The position numbers and the translations under genes are program-made. A DNA stretch of 64,000 nt from Klebsiella ornithinolytica NBRC 105727 = ATCC 31898 (GTDB lineage Bacteria; Pseudomonadota; Gammaproteobacteria; Enterobacterales; Enterobacteriaceae). The notes under the pieces were generated by a model. That model did no database searches. It was given only the letters and a program-made list of their open reading frames with translations, and was not told the DNA's origin. Shown in pieces: positions 44,036 to 56,354 of this stretch. Every line of letters starts with the position of its first letter. The stretch's first letter is position 1. The DNA lies in the NCBI RefSeq assembly GCF_001598295.1, contig NZ_BCYR01000010.1, forward strand, positions 62,001-126,000, read 5' to 3'.

Positions 44036-44908
44036 CTAAAACATCTCCAGAAAACGTTTTACCGTTCGCGATCGTTCGAATCGCCGCCACGCAATCGCAA
44101 CATCGGTCGTCACCGGCGTCCCCGATAACGGGCGATAGATGACGTCGGGATGGTGGATACAGGTCATCGACTGTGGCACCAGCGCGAAACCAAATCCGGC
44201 AGCCACCATGCTTAAGGAGGAGGAGAGTTGCGAAGATTGACTCGCCTGCTGCATATCGATACCGGCGCGCAAACAGCTATTAAAGACCTGCTCATACAGT
44301 CCCGGGGCCACCTCACGCGGAAACAGAATCGGCGCGGTCTCCTGCAGTTGTACCAGCGATAGCGCGTTCTCACCGGCAAGCGGGTGGTCACGGTGCAGGG
44401 CGATAACCATCGGCTCCACATCGATAATGCGCAGGTTAAACGCTTTGCTGCTTTCGCACGGCAGGCGCACAAAGGCGATATCCAGCTCCCCTTCCCCCAG
44501 CGCGCTCATCAGCGCCGCCATATTGCCTTCGACCTGGCGCAGGGCGACCGCCGGATAGCGGCGCTGAAACTGGCGCAGCAGCGCGAAAATCTGCGGATGA
44601 AAAGCATTAGAACTGGTGATACCTAACGCCAGCCTGCCGTTCATCCCGCGGGCGATACCTTTGGTCTTTTCCAGCGCCGCGTCGCTCAGAGCAAGGATCT
44701 GGCAGGCATCTTCATAAAACGATTCTCCCGCTTCCGTCAGCTCAATTCCCCGCGTCAGACGGCGCAGCAATGGCGTACCAATCTCCCTCTCAAGCCTCTG
44801 AATTTGCTGACTTAATGGCGGTTGAGAGATGCCAAGCTCCCTGGCGGCGCGGGTGAAATTTCGCGCCTCGGCCACGGCGACAAAATAGCGTAGATAACGA
44901 AGTTCCAT
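44036..44908 (-). CDS. budR: BudR, LysR-type activator of the butanediol operon
   Basis: Predicted 290-residue LysR regulator. The N-terminal helix-turn-helix contains ARELGISQPPLSQQIQRLE, and the rest is an effector domain. It is divergent from budA with 106 bases between them, as in Klebsiella. BudR (AlsR-type) activates budABC in response to acetate, low pH and stationary phase in related bacteria. An inverted repeat at 44966-44999 is a likely binding site. Confidence 0.92.
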   Translation of the reverse strand: MELRYLRYFVAVAEARNFTRAARELGISQPPLSQQIQRLEREIGTPLLRRLTRGIELTEAGESFYEDACQILALSDAALEKTKGIARGMNGRLALGITSSNAFHPQIFALLRQFQRRYPAVALRQVEGNMAALMSALGEGELDIAFVRLPCESSKAFNLRIIDVEPMVIALHRDHPLAGENALSLVQLQETAPILFPREVAPGLYEQVFNSCLRAGIDMQQASQSSQLSSSLSMVAAGFGFALVPQSMTCIHHPDVIYRPLSGTPVTTDVAIAWRRFERSRTVKRFLEMF

Positions 44909-44965
44909 ATCAAAAACGTCTCAAACCAGCATGCTTTGTATATTGGAACTGAGAGCTGAATCGGG

Positions 44966-44999
44966 TCAACAATTATTTAATCTTTCTTATATTTGTTGA
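44966..44999. promoter_or_regulatory. Possible BudR-binding repeat
   Basis: tcaacaa (44966-44972) and ttgttga (44993-44999) are exact reverse complements in the AT-rich gap before budA. The 20-base spacer is longer than in a typical LysR box, so the call is tentative. Confidence 0.4.
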
Positions 45000-45014
45000 A
45001 CGAGGAAGTCTCTG

Positions 45015-45794
45015 ATGACCCATTCTTCTGCATGCACCTGCCAGCAAAGCCTGTGCGAAACCGTACGCGGTTTTTCTGCCCAGCAGCCTGATAACGTGCT
45101 CTATCAGACCTCTTTGATGAGCGCGCTCCTGAGCGGCGTCTATGAGGGCAATACCACCATCGCCGACCTGCTCACCCACGGCGATTTCGGTCTCGGAACC
45201 TTTAACGAACTCGATGGCGAACTGATCGCCTTCAGCAGCGAGGTCTACCAGCTGCGCGCCGACGGCAGCGCGCGCAAAGCCCGCGGGGACCAAAAAACAC
45301 CGTTCGCGGTGATGACCTGGTTTCGACCGCAGCACCGCGTCAGCTTCGACCACCCGGTAAACCGCCAGCAGTTGCATGAGATCATCGACCGACAGATCCC
45401 CTCCGACAATCTGTTCTGCGCCCTGCATATCGACGGCCATTTTCGCCACGCCCATACCCGGACCGTACCCCGCCAGACTCCCCCCTACCGGGCGATGACC
45501 GATGTTCTGGACGACCAGCCGGTGTTCCGCTTCAACCAGCGCAAAGGGATACTGGTCGGTTTTCGCACCCCGCAGCATATGCAGGGGATTAACGTCGCCG
45601 GGTATCACGAACACTTCATCACCGACGATCGTCAGGGCGGCGGCCATCTGCTGGATTACCAGCTCGATAGCGGCGTGCTGACTTTCGGCGAGATCCACAA
45701 ACTGCTGATTGACCTCCCGGCCGACAGCGCTTTTCTCCAGGCCGATTTGCATCCTGACAATCTCGACGCCGCCATTCGCGCGGTAGAAAATTAA
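45015..45794 (+). CDS. budA: Alpha-acetolactate decarboxylase
   Basis: Predicted 259-residue cytoplasmic zinc enzyme that converts (S)-alpha-acetolactate to (R)-acetoin. The metal ligands are H198, H200 and H211 in GYHEHF and GGGHLLDY, and the active-site glutamate is E65 in TFNELDGE. Length matches Klebsiella BudA. It is the first gene of budABC, with its own ribosome site (gaggaagt). The next ATG is 10 bases after its stop. Confidence 0.96.
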   Translation: MTHSSACTCQQSLCETVRGFSAQQPDNVLYQTSLMSALLSGVYEGNTTIADLLTHGDFGLGTFNELDGELIAFSSEVYQLRADGSARKARGDQKTPFAVMTWFRPQHRVSFDHPVNRQQLHEIIDRQIPSDNLFCALHIDGHFRHAHTRTVPRQTPPYRAMTDVLDDQPVFRFNQRKGILVGFRTPQHMQGINVAGYHEHFITDDRQGGGHLLDYQLDSGVLTFGEIHKLLIDLPADSAFLQADLHPDNLDAAIRAVEN

Positions 45795-45804
45795 GGAGCT
45801 TCAT

Positions 45805-48278
<2,474 letters not shown>

Positions 48279-48302
48279 TTCCATGATGCTCTGACATGGT
48301 TT

Positions 48303-48331
48303 GCCCCTGCCGCGAAACAGGGGCTTTTTTT
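48303..48331. terminator. budABC terminator
   Basis: gcccctg/caggggc (48303-48309, 48318-48324) is followed by seven T. The convergent ccm operon ends 38 bases further on. Confidence 0.9.
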
Positions 48332-48368
48332 ATGTGCTGGTCGCTCGGGCGATGATTATCCCGGCCGA

Positions 48369-49214
48369 TTAACGCGCGCTCGCCTGCGCCTGCGCCAGCT
48401 GGCGTTCAATGGCCTGACGTCGCGCATCGTTCGCCGGCAATATATCCAGCAGTTGTTGCAATGCCGCAACCGCCTGCGGGTAATCTTCGCTACGCAGCGC
48501 GCTCAGCGCCAGCAGTTCCAGCACCGGCAGATTGTGCGGCTGCCGCTGATGCAGTTCGCGCAGCAGCAGTTCTGCCATCCGCAGCTGGCCGCTATCGCCG
48601 GCCCGCACCAGTACGCTGGCGTAATCGAATGCGGCCAGCGGATCGCCCGCCGCCAGCTGATGGGCGCGGGCAAAGGCGCCGATCGCCGTCTCGCCATCGT
48701 TGAGCAACAGGGCAATACGTCCCAGCAGCTGCCAGCCAGCAAGATCGTCAGGCCGATCCTGTAACTGGCTGCGCAGCCCGAGCCTGAGCTGAGCCAGCTG
48801 ATCCATCCGCAGCGGCGCCGCCGTTGGGTCTTGCACCTGCCGGAGCAGCGCAGGAGTCTGACGTTCCGCCTGCTGCCAGAGCAACACCTGGCCAATATCG
48901 CTGGTTTTAAGGAAGATCCCGCTACTCAACAGTACCAGCGCCGCCGCGCCGGGCAGCAGCACCCAACGGCTGAGCGGGCGGACTTTAGCCGGCGTGACGT
49001 CAGGAATATCGGCCAGCAGCGTACGCTGCAGTTCAACCACCATCGCTTCCCGGTCGGCAACGTTGTCCTCCTGCGCCAGCTCGTCGAGCCGCGTCTGGTA
49101 CAGCGTCCGGTTCAGACTATCGCGATCCGCCGCCGCCTTCCCCTGCCACGGAAAATAGAGCAGCGCCAGCGCCCCGGCCAACATCAGGAGCGCCGGCAAT
49201 AAAAACAGGGTCAT
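48369..49214 (-). CDS. ccmI: CcmI, apocytochrome c chaperone (TPR protein)
   Basis: Predicted 281-residue membrane protein. Two N-terminal hydrophobic segments flank a cytoplasmic loop, and a periplasmic TPR domain follows (about residues 125-281, with WQLLGRIALLLNDGETAIGAFARAHQLAAG). It presents apocytochrome c to the CcmF/H ligation complex. In E. coli this part is fused to CcmH. Here it is a separate gene starting on the last base of the ccmH stop (TGATG). A TTG one codon upstream is less likely to be the start. Confidence 0.88.
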   Translation of the reverse strand: MTLFLLPALLMLAGALALLYFPWQGKAAADRDSLNRTLYQTRLDELAQEDNVADREAMVVELQRTLLADIPDVTPAKVRPLSRWVLLPGAAALVLLSSGIFLKTSDIGQVLLWQQAERQTPALLRQVQDPTAAPLRMDQLAQLRLGLRSQLQDRPDDLAGWQLLGRIALLLNDGETAIGAFARAHQLAAGDPLAAFDYASVLVRAGDSGQLRMAELLLRELHQRQPHNLPVLELLALSALRSEDYPQAVAALQQLLDILPANDARRQAIERQLAQAQASAR

Positions 49215-49669
49215 CAATCCTCTCCTTTGTTCAGTAACGCCGCCAGCCGCTGACGCTCTTGTTCACTCAGCGCAGCGCTTGCGCCACCGCGACGTCGGGT
49301 TCGCGCCACCAGCAGCGCGACACCGGCGATAACAAACAGCCCCGGAACCAGCCACAACAGTAAGGTCCCGGCGGTCAACGGCGGTTCATAGCTGACGAAA
49401 TGGCCGTAGCGCGCCACCATATAGGCGATGATTTGATCTTTGCTTTGTCCCTGCTGCATCAGCTCATAAACCTTCAGCCGCATATCGGCGGCGATCATCG
49501 CATTCGAGTCCGCAATACTGTTGTTCTGGCACTTCGGGCAGCGCAGCTGCGAAGTGATCTCGCGAAACGCCTGCTCCTGCGCTTCGTTTTTGAACTGCCA
49601 GGTATCGATGGCGGCCAGCGCCTGGCCGGCGAGCAGCAGCGCCATCAGCGCCAGTATCCAGCGCCTCAT
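49214..49669 (-). CDS. ccmH: CcmH, heme-ligation thiol reductase
   Basis: Predicted 151-residue protein with a cleavable signal (LALMALLLAGQALAA), a periplasmic domain with redox C44 and C47 in LRCPKCQNNSI, and a C-terminal transmembrane helix. It reduces the apocytochrome CxxCH thiols before heme attachment. I chose the ATG at 49669, which overlaps the ccmG stop by four bases. An upstream start would lie inside ccmG. Confidence 0.92.
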   Translation of the reverse strand: MRRWILALMALLLAGQALAAIDTWQFKNEAQEQAFREITSQLRCPKCQNNSIADSNAMIAADMRLKVYELMQQGQSKDQIIAYMVARYGHFVSYEPPLTAGTLLLWLVPGLFVIAGVALLVARTRRRGGASAALSEQERQRLAALLNKGED

Positions 49670-50223
49670 GCTGACGGCTCCTGGGTATATTTCAGCCATA
49701 GCGGCTGGAGCTGTTCGCGCCACACCCGGGCGTTCAGATCGCCGGCGTGACGCCAGCGAATTATGCCCTGCCCATCAATCAGAAAGGTTTCCGGCGCGCC
49801 ATATACGCCCAGATCAAGCCCCAGCATGCCGCTGCCGTCGAACAGACTCAGCGCATAGGGGTTGCCGAGACTGTCGAGCCAGTTCACCGCCTTCTGCCGG
49901 TCATCTTTGTAGTTCAGCCCGACGACGCGAACCCCCTGGCCGGACAGCGCATTCAGGAACTGATGTTCGGCGCGACAGGTCGGGCACCAGGTGGCCCAGA
50001 CATTCAGCAGCAGCGGTTTCCCGTCGATCAGCGCCGCACGGCTGTAGGTTTTTCCCGGCGCCGTCAACGCCTCAAGGCGAAACTCAGGCAGCGGTTTGCC
50101 GATCAGCGCAGATTCGAGCATCGTCGGATCGTCGCCCTCGGCGTTACGCATCAATTGCCAGAACAGCGCCATCGCCAGCAGCAGAAACAGCGCCAGCGGA
50201 ATAAAAAGCAGCCTGCGCTTCAT
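49666..50223 (-). CDS. ccmG: CcmG/DsbE thioredoxin-like protein
   Basis: Predicted 185-residue periplasmic thioredoxin-fold protein anchored by an N-terminal helix. The active site is WCPTC (C80, C83). The GVYGAPETFLID motif is typical of CcmG. It supplies reducing power, received from DsbD/CcdA, to CcmH and the apocytochrome. It overlaps both neighbours by four bases. Confidence 0.94.
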   Translation of the reverse strand: MKRRLLFIPLALFLLLAMALFWQLMRNAEGDDPTMLESALIGKPLPEFRLEALTAPGKTYSRAALIDGKPLLLNVWATWCPTCRAEHQFLNALSGQGVRVVGLNYKDDRQKAVNWLDSLGNPYALSLFDGSGMLGLDLGVYGAPETFLIDGQGIIRWRHAGDLNARVWREQLQPLWLKYTQEPSA

Positions 50224-52172
50224 TGTGCCTCCTGCCGTTGTTTACGCATCCGGTAGCGCGGGTCGAGCATGCAGCACAGGCCGCCAAGGGCCATCAGGCC
50301 GCCGCCGAACCAAATCCAGCGCACGAACGGTTTGTAGTACAGACGCACCGCCCAGCTGCCATCGTCCAGCTCTTCCCCCAACGCGGCATACAGATCGCGC
50401 GTCAAACCGCCGCCGATCGCCGCTTCGGTCATCATCATACGGCTGGCGCTGTAGTAACGTTTTTCCGCGTACAGCGTTGCCTCCGGGCGACCGTTGCGCG
50501 TCACCGTAATCACTCCTTCACCGCCGGTCCAGTTCGGGCCGACGATGTTGCGCACCCCGTCGAACACGAAATGGTAGCGATGAATATCGATGCTATCGCC
50601 GGTTTTCATCCGTACGTCGCGCTCAATACTGTAGTTCTGGCTGAAGGTAATCCCGATAACGGTGACCGCCACGCCAACGTGACCCAGCACCATTCCCCAC
50701 TGGCTGCGCGAAATCACCCGCAGGCCGCGCCAGAAACCGTGCCGGTGGGTCGCCCGTTCATGGATTTCAATCAGGGCAAAGAGCAGTACCCAAATCGCCA
50801 TCATCAGACCCAGAACCGCCATGGCGACAATCCGGTCCTGCAACAGCCACGGCAGCAGCAGAGAAAGTGACAATGTCACCAGCAGCGCAATCGCCAGCCG
50901 CTTAAGCTGCTTGCCCGGCTGGTCGCGTCGCCAGCGGATCAACGGTCCCAGACCCAGCAGCAGCGCAAACGGCGCCATCAGCGCGGTGAACAGCAGATTA
51001 AAAAAGGGTTCGCCGATTGAGATACTGCCAAGCCCCAGCTCTTTGTGCACCAGCGGTAGCAGCGTGCCGAGCAGAACCACCAGCATGGCGGCGATCAGCA
51101 AAATATTGTTCCCCAGCAGAAACGACTCTCGCGACCACAGCGCATGTTCGACTCGCGCCCGTACCTGCCCCCCCTTCAGGGCATAGAGCAGCAGCGAACC
51201 GCCGATAGCCACCACCAGCAGCGCCAGAATAAACAGCCCGCGCGTCGGATCCGAGGCGAACGAATGGACCGACACCAGCACCCCGGAGCGCACCAGGAAG
51301 GTTCCCAGCAGGCACAGTGAAAAGGCGGCAATCGCCAGCAGCACGGTCCAGGCCCGGAAGCTCCCGCGTTGCTCGGTGACCGCCAGGGAGTGCAGCAGCG
51401 CCGTCCCCACCAGCCATGGCATAAACGAGGCGTTCTCCACCGGATCCCAGAACCACCAGCCACCCCATCCCAGCTCGTAGTAGGCCCAGGCAGAGCCCAG
51501 CACGATACCCAGAGTCAGGAATACCCATGCCGCCTGGGTCCACGGACGCGACCAGCGCGCCCAGGCGGTATCCAGCCGTCCGGCGAGCAGCGACGCAATC
51601 GCAAAGGCGAACGCCACCGAGAAGCCCACGTAGCCCATATACAGGATCGGCGGATGGAAAATCATGCCGATATCCTGCAGCAGCGGATTAAGGTCGCGAC
51701 CATCAACCGGATAGAGCGGCAGCGTGCGGGCAAACGGATTCGAGGTGAACAGAATAAACAGCAGAAAGCCGAAGGCGATGGTCCCCATCACTGCCAGCAC
51801 CCGCGCCACGGCGTCCTGCGGCATCCGCCGACTGAACAGCGCCACCGCGAAAGTCCAGACGCTCAGCAGGAGCACCCACAGCAGCAATGAGCCTTCATGG
51901 GCGCCCCAGGTCGCCGCGACCCGGTACCACACCGGCAGCGCGCTGTTCGAGTTATCCGCGACATAGCGCACGGTGAAATCATTGACCACGAAGGCATGGA
52001 CCAGCACGAGAAAAGCGCCCGCGACGCAGAAAAAGAGCGCGCAGGCCAGAGGCCGCGCCAGCGCCATTAGCCGCGGGTCCTGCCGCGCCGCGCCCCATTG
52101 CGGATAAATGCCCAGCAGTAGCGCGAGGCCTGTCGCCAGGCACAGCAGATAGTGCCCCAGTTCCGGCATCAT
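50220..52172 (-). CDS. ccmF: CcmF, cytochrome c heme lyase subunit
   Basis: Predicted 650-residue inner-membrane protein with about 14-15 hydrophobic segments. The heme-handling WWD motif [18 protein letters not shown] is intact. It joins heme from CcmE to the apocytochrome thiols together with CcmH and CcmI. The length is normal for the family (647 in E. coli). It overlaps ccmE and ccmG by four bases. Confidence 0.96.
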   Translation of the reverse strand: MMPELGHYLLCLATGLALLLGIYPQWGAARQDPRLMALARPLACALFFCVAGAFLVLVHAFVVNDFTVRYVADNSNSALPVWYRVAATWGAHEGSLLLWVLLLSVWTFAVALFSRRMPQDAVARVLAVMGTIAFGFLLFILFTSNPFARTLPLYPVDGRDLNPLLQDIGMIFHPPILYMGYVGFSVAFAFAIASLLAGRLDTAWARWSRPWTQAAWVFLTLGIVLGSAWAYYELGWGGWWFWDPVENASFMPWLVGTALLHSLAVTEQRGSFRAWTVLLAIAAFSLCLLGTFLVRSGVLVSVHSFASDPTRGLFILALLVVAIGGSLLLYALKGGQVRARVEHALWSRESFLLGNNILLIAAMLVVLLGTLLPLVHKELGLGSISIGEPFFNLLFTALMAPFALLLGLGPLIRWRRDQPGKQLKRLAIALLVTLSLSLLLPWLLQDRIVAMAVLGLMMAIWVLLFALIEIHERATHRHGFWRGLRVISRSQWGMVLGHVGVAVTVIGITFSQNYSIERDVRMKTGDSIDIHRYHFVFDGVRNIVGPNWTGGEGVITVTRNGRPEATLYAEKRYYSASRMMMTEAAIGGGLTRDLYAALGEELDDGSWAVRLYYKPFVRWIWFGGGLMALGGLCCMLDPRYRMRKQRQEAQ

Positions 52173-52627
52173 GGTTGTTCTCCTTTCTTCTCCGGCTGCA
52201 GCGCCTCTTTCACTTCCGGCGGCGTATAGTTCTCATCGTGCTTTGCCAGCACCTGCCGGGCGGTAATGTGCCGATCGCCATCGAGCACCCCCTGGGCTAC
52301 CACTCCCTGCCCCTCGCGGAAGAGGTCCGGCAGAATGCCCCGATAGCTGACCTCCACCACACCGCGAGCGTCGTACAGTCGGAAACTGACGTCCAGGGTC
52401 TGCGGATCACGCTTGACGCTGCCGGGCTGTACATAGCCGCCGATCCGCAGACGCTGGCCGTGATGTGGCCGCTGATGAGTTTCCGTTTTGCCATACAGGA
52501 TCTCCCCCGGCGTGTAGAAGAGATCGATATTGGCGCTGAGGGCATACAGCGTCAGGCCAATGGTCAACCCGAGGCCAACCAGCACCGCCAGCGCGATCCC
52601 GAGCCGGGTTTTACGACGCGTTTGCAT
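52169..52627 (-). CDS. ccmE: CcmE, periplasmic heme chaperone
   Basis: Predicted 152-residue membrane-anchored protein. The covalent heme ligand is H130 in [13 protein letters not shown], with Y134 as the axial residue, the same numbering as in E. coli. An N-terminal helix (about 9-30) anchors it. I chose the ATG at 52627. The gene overlaps the end of ccmD by 17 bases. Confidence 0.95.
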   Translation of the reverse strand: MQTRRKTRLGIALAVLVGLGLTIGLTLYALSANIDLFYTPGEILYGKTETHQRPHHGQRLRIGGYVQPGSVKRDPQTLDVSFRLYDARGVVEVSYRGILPDLFREGQGVVAQGVLDGDRHITARQVLAKHDENYTPPEVKEALQPEKKGEQP

Positions 52628-52844
52628 CGGCGCCCTCCGCTTCTGCACGGCGGCGAGCGGCGGCGATACGCCGCTCCCGGGCCTGCTGACGACTCAGCTC
52701 GCGGAACAGCGTCCGTCGCTGCCACCAGGTATGCAGCGTCAGAACCCCGAAGATCAGCAGCGTCGCCGCCACCGCCAGCCAGACATAAAATGCGTAGCCG
52801 CCCATCGCCAGAAAGGCGGCGACAGATGAAAAGGCGGGGGTCAT
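52611..52844 (-). CDS. ccmD: CcmD, small heme-export membrane protein
   Basis: Predicted 77-residue protein with one transmembrane helix (about residues 17-37) and a long basic cytoplasmic tail rich in Arg, as in CcmD (69 in E. coli). It helps release holo-CcmE from the CcmABC complex. It overlaps ccmC by four bases. Confidence 0.9.
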   Translation of the reverse strand: MTPAFSSVAAFLAMGGYAFYVWLAVAATLLIFGVLTLHTWWQRRTLFRELSRQQARERRIAAARRRAEAEGADANAS

Positions 52845-53584
52845 TTCTCCGCTCCTTTTGGGGCCGTGACCAGCGCCTGGACCCAGGGCCGGCGCCGCTC
52901 CTGTAACAGAATCAAATTGCGCAGGCGCATCAGGGTCAGCGTGGCCACCAGGCTCAGGAAGGCCAGAATACAGATTCGCAACGGCAGACGCATACTGGGG
53001 TCAATCGACTGTTGCATGTTGGTCGACCCTTGATGCAGCGTGTTCCACCAGATGACCGAATAGTGAATGACAGGCAGATTCACCACCCCCACCAGCACCA
53101 GAATACCGACCGCCCTGCCCGCCAGACGGCGATCGTCGAAGGCGTGCCAGAGGGCGATAATCCCGGCATAGAGAAACAGCAAAACCAGCTCCGACGTCAG
53201 GCGCGCGTCCCAGATCCACCACGTTCCCCACATCGGTTTCCCCCATGCCGCCCCGCTGACCAACGCGATGGCCGTGCAGGCGGCGCCCACCGGCGCCAGC
53301 GCCGCCACCGTCAGATCGGCCATTTTCATCTGCCAGACCAGCCCCACAAAGGCGGCGACGGCCATCGCCAGATAGACGCCCATCGACCACATGGCCGCCG
53401 GGACATGCAGATACATAATCCGATAGCTTTGCCCCTGCTGATAATCCGCCGGCGCGTAGACAAATCCCCACACCAGCCCCACCGCCAGCAGCAGTGCGCT
53501 CAAGGCCGTCAGCCAGGGAATACAGCGGCCGCACAGGCCGTACAGCCGTTCGGGTATCGCCAGTTGATGTAATGCTTTCCACAT
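52841..53584 (-). CDS. ccmC: CcmC, heme-handling membrane protein
   Basis: Predicted 247-residue inner-membrane protein with six hydrophobic segments. The tryptophan-rich motif WGTWWIWDARLT, flanked by periplasmic histidines (LHVPAAMWS), attaches heme to CcmE. A gap of 53 bases separates it from ccmB upstream, the only notable gap within the ccm set. Confidence 0.95.
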   Translation of the reverse strand: MWKALHQLAIPERLYGLCGRCIPWLTALSALLLAVGLVWGFVYAPADYQQGQSYRIMYLHVPAAMWSMGVYLAMAVAAFVGLVWQMKMADLTVAALAPVGAACTAIALVSGAAWGKPMWGTWWIWDARLTSELVLLFLYAGIIALWHAFDDRRLAGRAVGILVLVGVVNLPVIHYSVIWWNTLHQGSTNMQQSIDPSMRLPLRICILAFLSLVATLTLMRLRNLILLQERRRPWVQALVTAPKGAEK

Positions 53585-53637
53585 AACGTTTGCTCACACT
53601 ACTGTTTTTATGACTGCGGCAGCGTCACCGCAGCGAA

Positions 53638-54297
53638 TTATTGCACCGTCAGCCGTAATGCGGCGGCGGTGGCGAACGGACACAACGTGGCGCTGGCGGC
53701 TAAAAACGCCGCCAGAATCGCCAGATAGCCATCCACCGGTAGCCCCGCGGCGCCAGCCTGAATGGCGCCGCAGGCAAAAATAAGCAGCGGAACCAACAGC
53801 GGCAGCACCAGCAGACTCAGCAGAACCCCGCCGCGCCGCAGCCCTACCGTCAGGCCGACGCCAACCGCACCGAGAAAACTCAGGGTCGGCGTCCCCAGCA
53901 GCAGGGTCAGCGCCAGTACGCCGGCATCGTGGGGGGCCATCCCCAGCAGCAGCGCCGCCAGCGGAGATACCACCAGCAGCGGCAGACCGGTCATCGCCCA
54001 ATGGGCGAGCACCTTGACCACAACCACCGCCACCAGCGGTGTCGGCAGCAGCAGCAGTTGCTCAAGCGAACCGTCCTGCCAGTCGTCGCGAAACAGGCGG
54101 TCCATCACCAGCAGCGCCGCCAGCAGCGCGGCAACCCAGACAATGCCGGGCGCGATCTGTACCAGCAGCTGCGGGTCGGCGCCGACGCCAAACGGAAACA
54201 GGGTGATCACCACCAGGAAAAACCACAGCGGATTGAGAATCTCTGCCCCGTTGCGCCATGCCAGGCGCATTTCGCGGGCAAACAGCGTCCACATCAT
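53638..54297 (-). CDS. ccmB: CcmB, heme exporter membrane subunit
   Basis: Predicted 219-residue inner-membrane protein with six hydrophobic segments (220 in E. coli). The opening [19 protein letters not shown] and [16 protein letters not shown] are family landmarks. With CcmA it forms the ATP-driven complex that releases holo-CcmE. The first two codons are both ATG, and the start overlaps the ccmA stop by four bases. Confidence 0.94.
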   Translation of the reverse strand: MMWTLFAREMRLAWRNGAEILNPLWFFLVVITLFPFGVGADPQLLVQIAPGIVWVAALLAALLVMDRLFRDDWQDGSLEQLLLLPTPLVAVVVVKVLAHWAMTGLPLLVVSPLAALLLGMAPHDAGVLALTLLLGTPTLSFLGAVGVGLTVGLRRGGVLLSLLVLPLLVPLLIFACGAIQAGAAGLPVDGYLAILAAFLAASATLCPFATAAALRLTVQ

Positions 54298-54917
54298 GCG
54301 TTTTCTTCCTCTCCGGCGCCGAGCCTTAACGTGCGCAGAGCGCAGGCCAGCGGACGCAGGGGCTGATGAGTCGTGAGAATCGCGCTGCCACCCGCCAGAA
54401 CATGCTGCTCCAGCCGACGACTTAAGGTCGCAATAGCCGACGCGTCGAGCGCGGTAAACGGCTCGTCAAGGATCCACAGCGTCGCCGACGTCAACCACAG
54501 ACGGGTCAACGCCACCCGCCGCTGCTGTCCGGCGGAGAGCTGACTCAGCGGGACATCTTCATAACCCGCCAGCCCCATTTCGGCCAGCGCCGCTTCTCGC
54601 GTCTGCTGCCGGGTTTGCGGGAAGAAGAAATGCAAATTTTCGTCCGCGGTCAGCGCCGTTTTGACGCCGGGCTTATGCCCGAGCCACAGCAGCTGACGAT
54701 GAAACGCTTCACGCACGCTCGCCAGCGGTTCGCCCTGCCAGCTCACCGTACCGCTTTCCGGACGCGTCAGGCCGCACAGCATCCGCAGCAGCGAGGTTTT
54801 CCCGGCGCCGTTATCGCCGGCCACCTGCAGGAGTTCGCCTGGCCCGACCGTCAGAGTCAGCGCCTGGAACAGCACCCGGTCATCAAAGATGCCGCTCAGT
54901 CCTTCGGCATGCAGCAT
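54294..54917 (-). CDS. ccmA: CcmA, heme exporter ATPase
   Basis: Predicted 207-residue ABC ATPase. Walker A is GDNGAGKTS (34-42), the signature is LSAGQQRR, and Walker B is [11 protein letters not shown]. Length matches CcmA (about 205). A strong aaggag site precedes the ATG. It starts 83 bases after the cytochrome c gene of the dehydrogenase operon on the same strand, so co-transcription is possible. Confidence 0.95.
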   Translation of the reverse strand: MLHAEGLSGIFDDRVLFQALTLTVGPGELLQVAGDNGAGKTSLLRMLCGLTRPESGTVSWQGEPLASVREAFHRQLLWLGHKPGVKTALTADENLHFFFPQTRQQTREAALAEMGLAGYEDVPLSQLSAGQQRRVALTRLWLTSATLWILDEPFTALDASAIATLSRRLEQHVLAGGSAILTTHQPLRPLACALRTLRLGAGEEENA

Positions 54918-54967
54918 GAATGTACTCTCCTTGGTTCAGACCGCCGTTAGCGTCGACAATCCGTTCG

Positions 54968-54993
54968 GGATGCGCCACCCGGGCGGCGCATCC
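54968..54993 (-). terminator. Stem-loop between cytochrome c gene and ccmA
   Basis: ggatgcgcc/ggcgcatcc pairs perfectly around an 8-base loop. There is no T-run on the minus strand, so it probably allows read-through into ccmA. Confidence 0.5.
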
Positions 54994-55000
54994 ACGACGG

Positions 55001-56344
55001 TTACTGACCGGAAACCGGCAGTTTCGAGATGTCGACATTACCTGTCGCCTTCTCATCGCGAACGATCGACTTGTCCTTACGCACTTTTGCCACATCGCTG
55101 GCGCTCACCGGCGAGGCGTGGTTCCCCCAGCTGGTGCGGATAAAGTTGACCACATCCGCCACCTGCTGGTCATCCAGACGCCAGCCGAACGAGGGCATGG
55201 TCAGATTAGACACCGCATTTTTCACCGCCGGCGTGGTGCTGCCGGTGAGGATGATGTGGATGAGCGACGTCGCATCATCGGTCTGCACTACCGGGTTGCC
55301 CTTCAGCGACGGGAAGGCGCGCTTGTAACCCACGCCATCGGTACGGTGGCAGGCCGCACAGTTATCCACGTACAGCGCCGCGCCGGGCTTGCTGTCATCG
55401 CCCTTCCACAGATCCTTCGCTACGCTGTCTTCAACCGGCGCCGGGGTCTGTTTTCCACCGCGCGGCGGCAGCGATTTCAGATAGCGGGCAATCGCGGTGA
55501 TATCGTCGTCAGAGAGATACTGCAGGCTGTGTTCCACCACATCGCTCATTCCCCCGAAGACCACGGACTTATCGTTACGCCCGGTTTTCAGGAACTCCGC
55601 CAGTTCGGCTTCGCTCCAGGTGCCCAGACCGTCGCGATTTTCGCCGCGCAGGCTGGAAGCCACCCAGCCGTCAATCGGCGCATTGCTGCCTGCCAGATAG
55701 TCGTCACCCTCGCTTTCGCTAAGCGCTTTTTCCTGCATCGTCAGGCTACGCGGAGTGTGGCAGGCCCCGCAGTGACCGAGTCCCTCCACCAGATAGCGCC
55801 CGCGCTCCAGCACCGGGTCGACCTGCGGATTCGCGACAAAATCGGCCGGCGTCGGAGCGAAGATCCCGCGCCAGAACGCCAGCGGCCAGCGCATTGACAG
55901 CGGCCACGGAATATCGGTATCGCGATTCGCCTCGGCAACCGGCGCCACGCCATGCATAAAGTAGGCGTACATCGCCCGCATATCCGCTTCGCTCACCCGG
56001 GCGAATGACGGGTACGGCATCGCCGGATAGAGGGTTGAGCCATCCTTGCGAACCCCTTTGCGCACCGCGTCGTCGAACTCCTCGAAGGTATAGCCGCCGA
56101 TGCCGTGGGCGCTGTCCGGGGTAATGTTGGTGGAGTAAATCGTGCCAATAGGCGTCTCCATCGCCAGGCCGCCGGCAAAAGGTTTCCCCTCTTTACCGTT
56201 GGTATGACAGGCCACGCAGTCCCCGGCCCGCGCCAGATACTCGCCCTGCTGAATCAAATTGCTGTCCGCGGGCGCCTCTTCGGCAAACGCCGCACAGCTT
56301 AACGCACCGAGCACCAGTGCCGATAACCATTGCATTTTCATCAT
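55001..56344 (-). CDS. Gluconate 2-dehydrogenase-type cytochrome c subunit
   Basis: Predicted 447-residue periplasmic membrane-associated protein with a signal peptide (MQWLSALVLGALSCAAFA). Three heme sites are visible: CVACH (43-47), CGACH (192-196) and CAACH (329-333), the triheme layout of the membrane dehydrogenase cytochrome that passes electrons to ubiquinone. It follows the flavoprotein gene by 10 bases. Its maturation needs the Ccm system encoded directly downstream. Either of the first two ATGs could be the start. Confidence 0.93.
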   Translation of the reverse strand: MMKMQWLSALVLGALSCAAFAEEAPADSNLIQQGEYLARAGDCVACHTNGKEGKPFAGGLAMETPIGTIYSTNITPDSAHGIGGYTFEEFDDAVRKGVRKDGSTLYPAMPYPSFARVSEADMRAMYAYFMHGVAPVAEANRDTDIPWPLSMRWPLAFWRGIFAPTPADFVANPQVDPVLERGRYLVEGLGHCGACHTPRSLTMQEKALSESEGDDYLAGSNAPIDGWVASSLRGENRDGLGTWSEAELAEFLKTGRNDKSVVFGGMSDVVEHSLQYLSDDDITAIARYLKSLPPRGGKQTPAPVEDSVAKDLWKGDDSKPGAALYVDNCAACHRTDGVGYKRAFPSLKGNPVVQTDDATSLIHIILTGSTTPAVKNAVSNLTMPSFGWRLDDQQVADVVNFIRTSWGNHASPVSASDVAKVRKDKSIVRDEKATGNVDISKLPVSGQ

Positions 56345-56354
56345 TTGCCTTCCT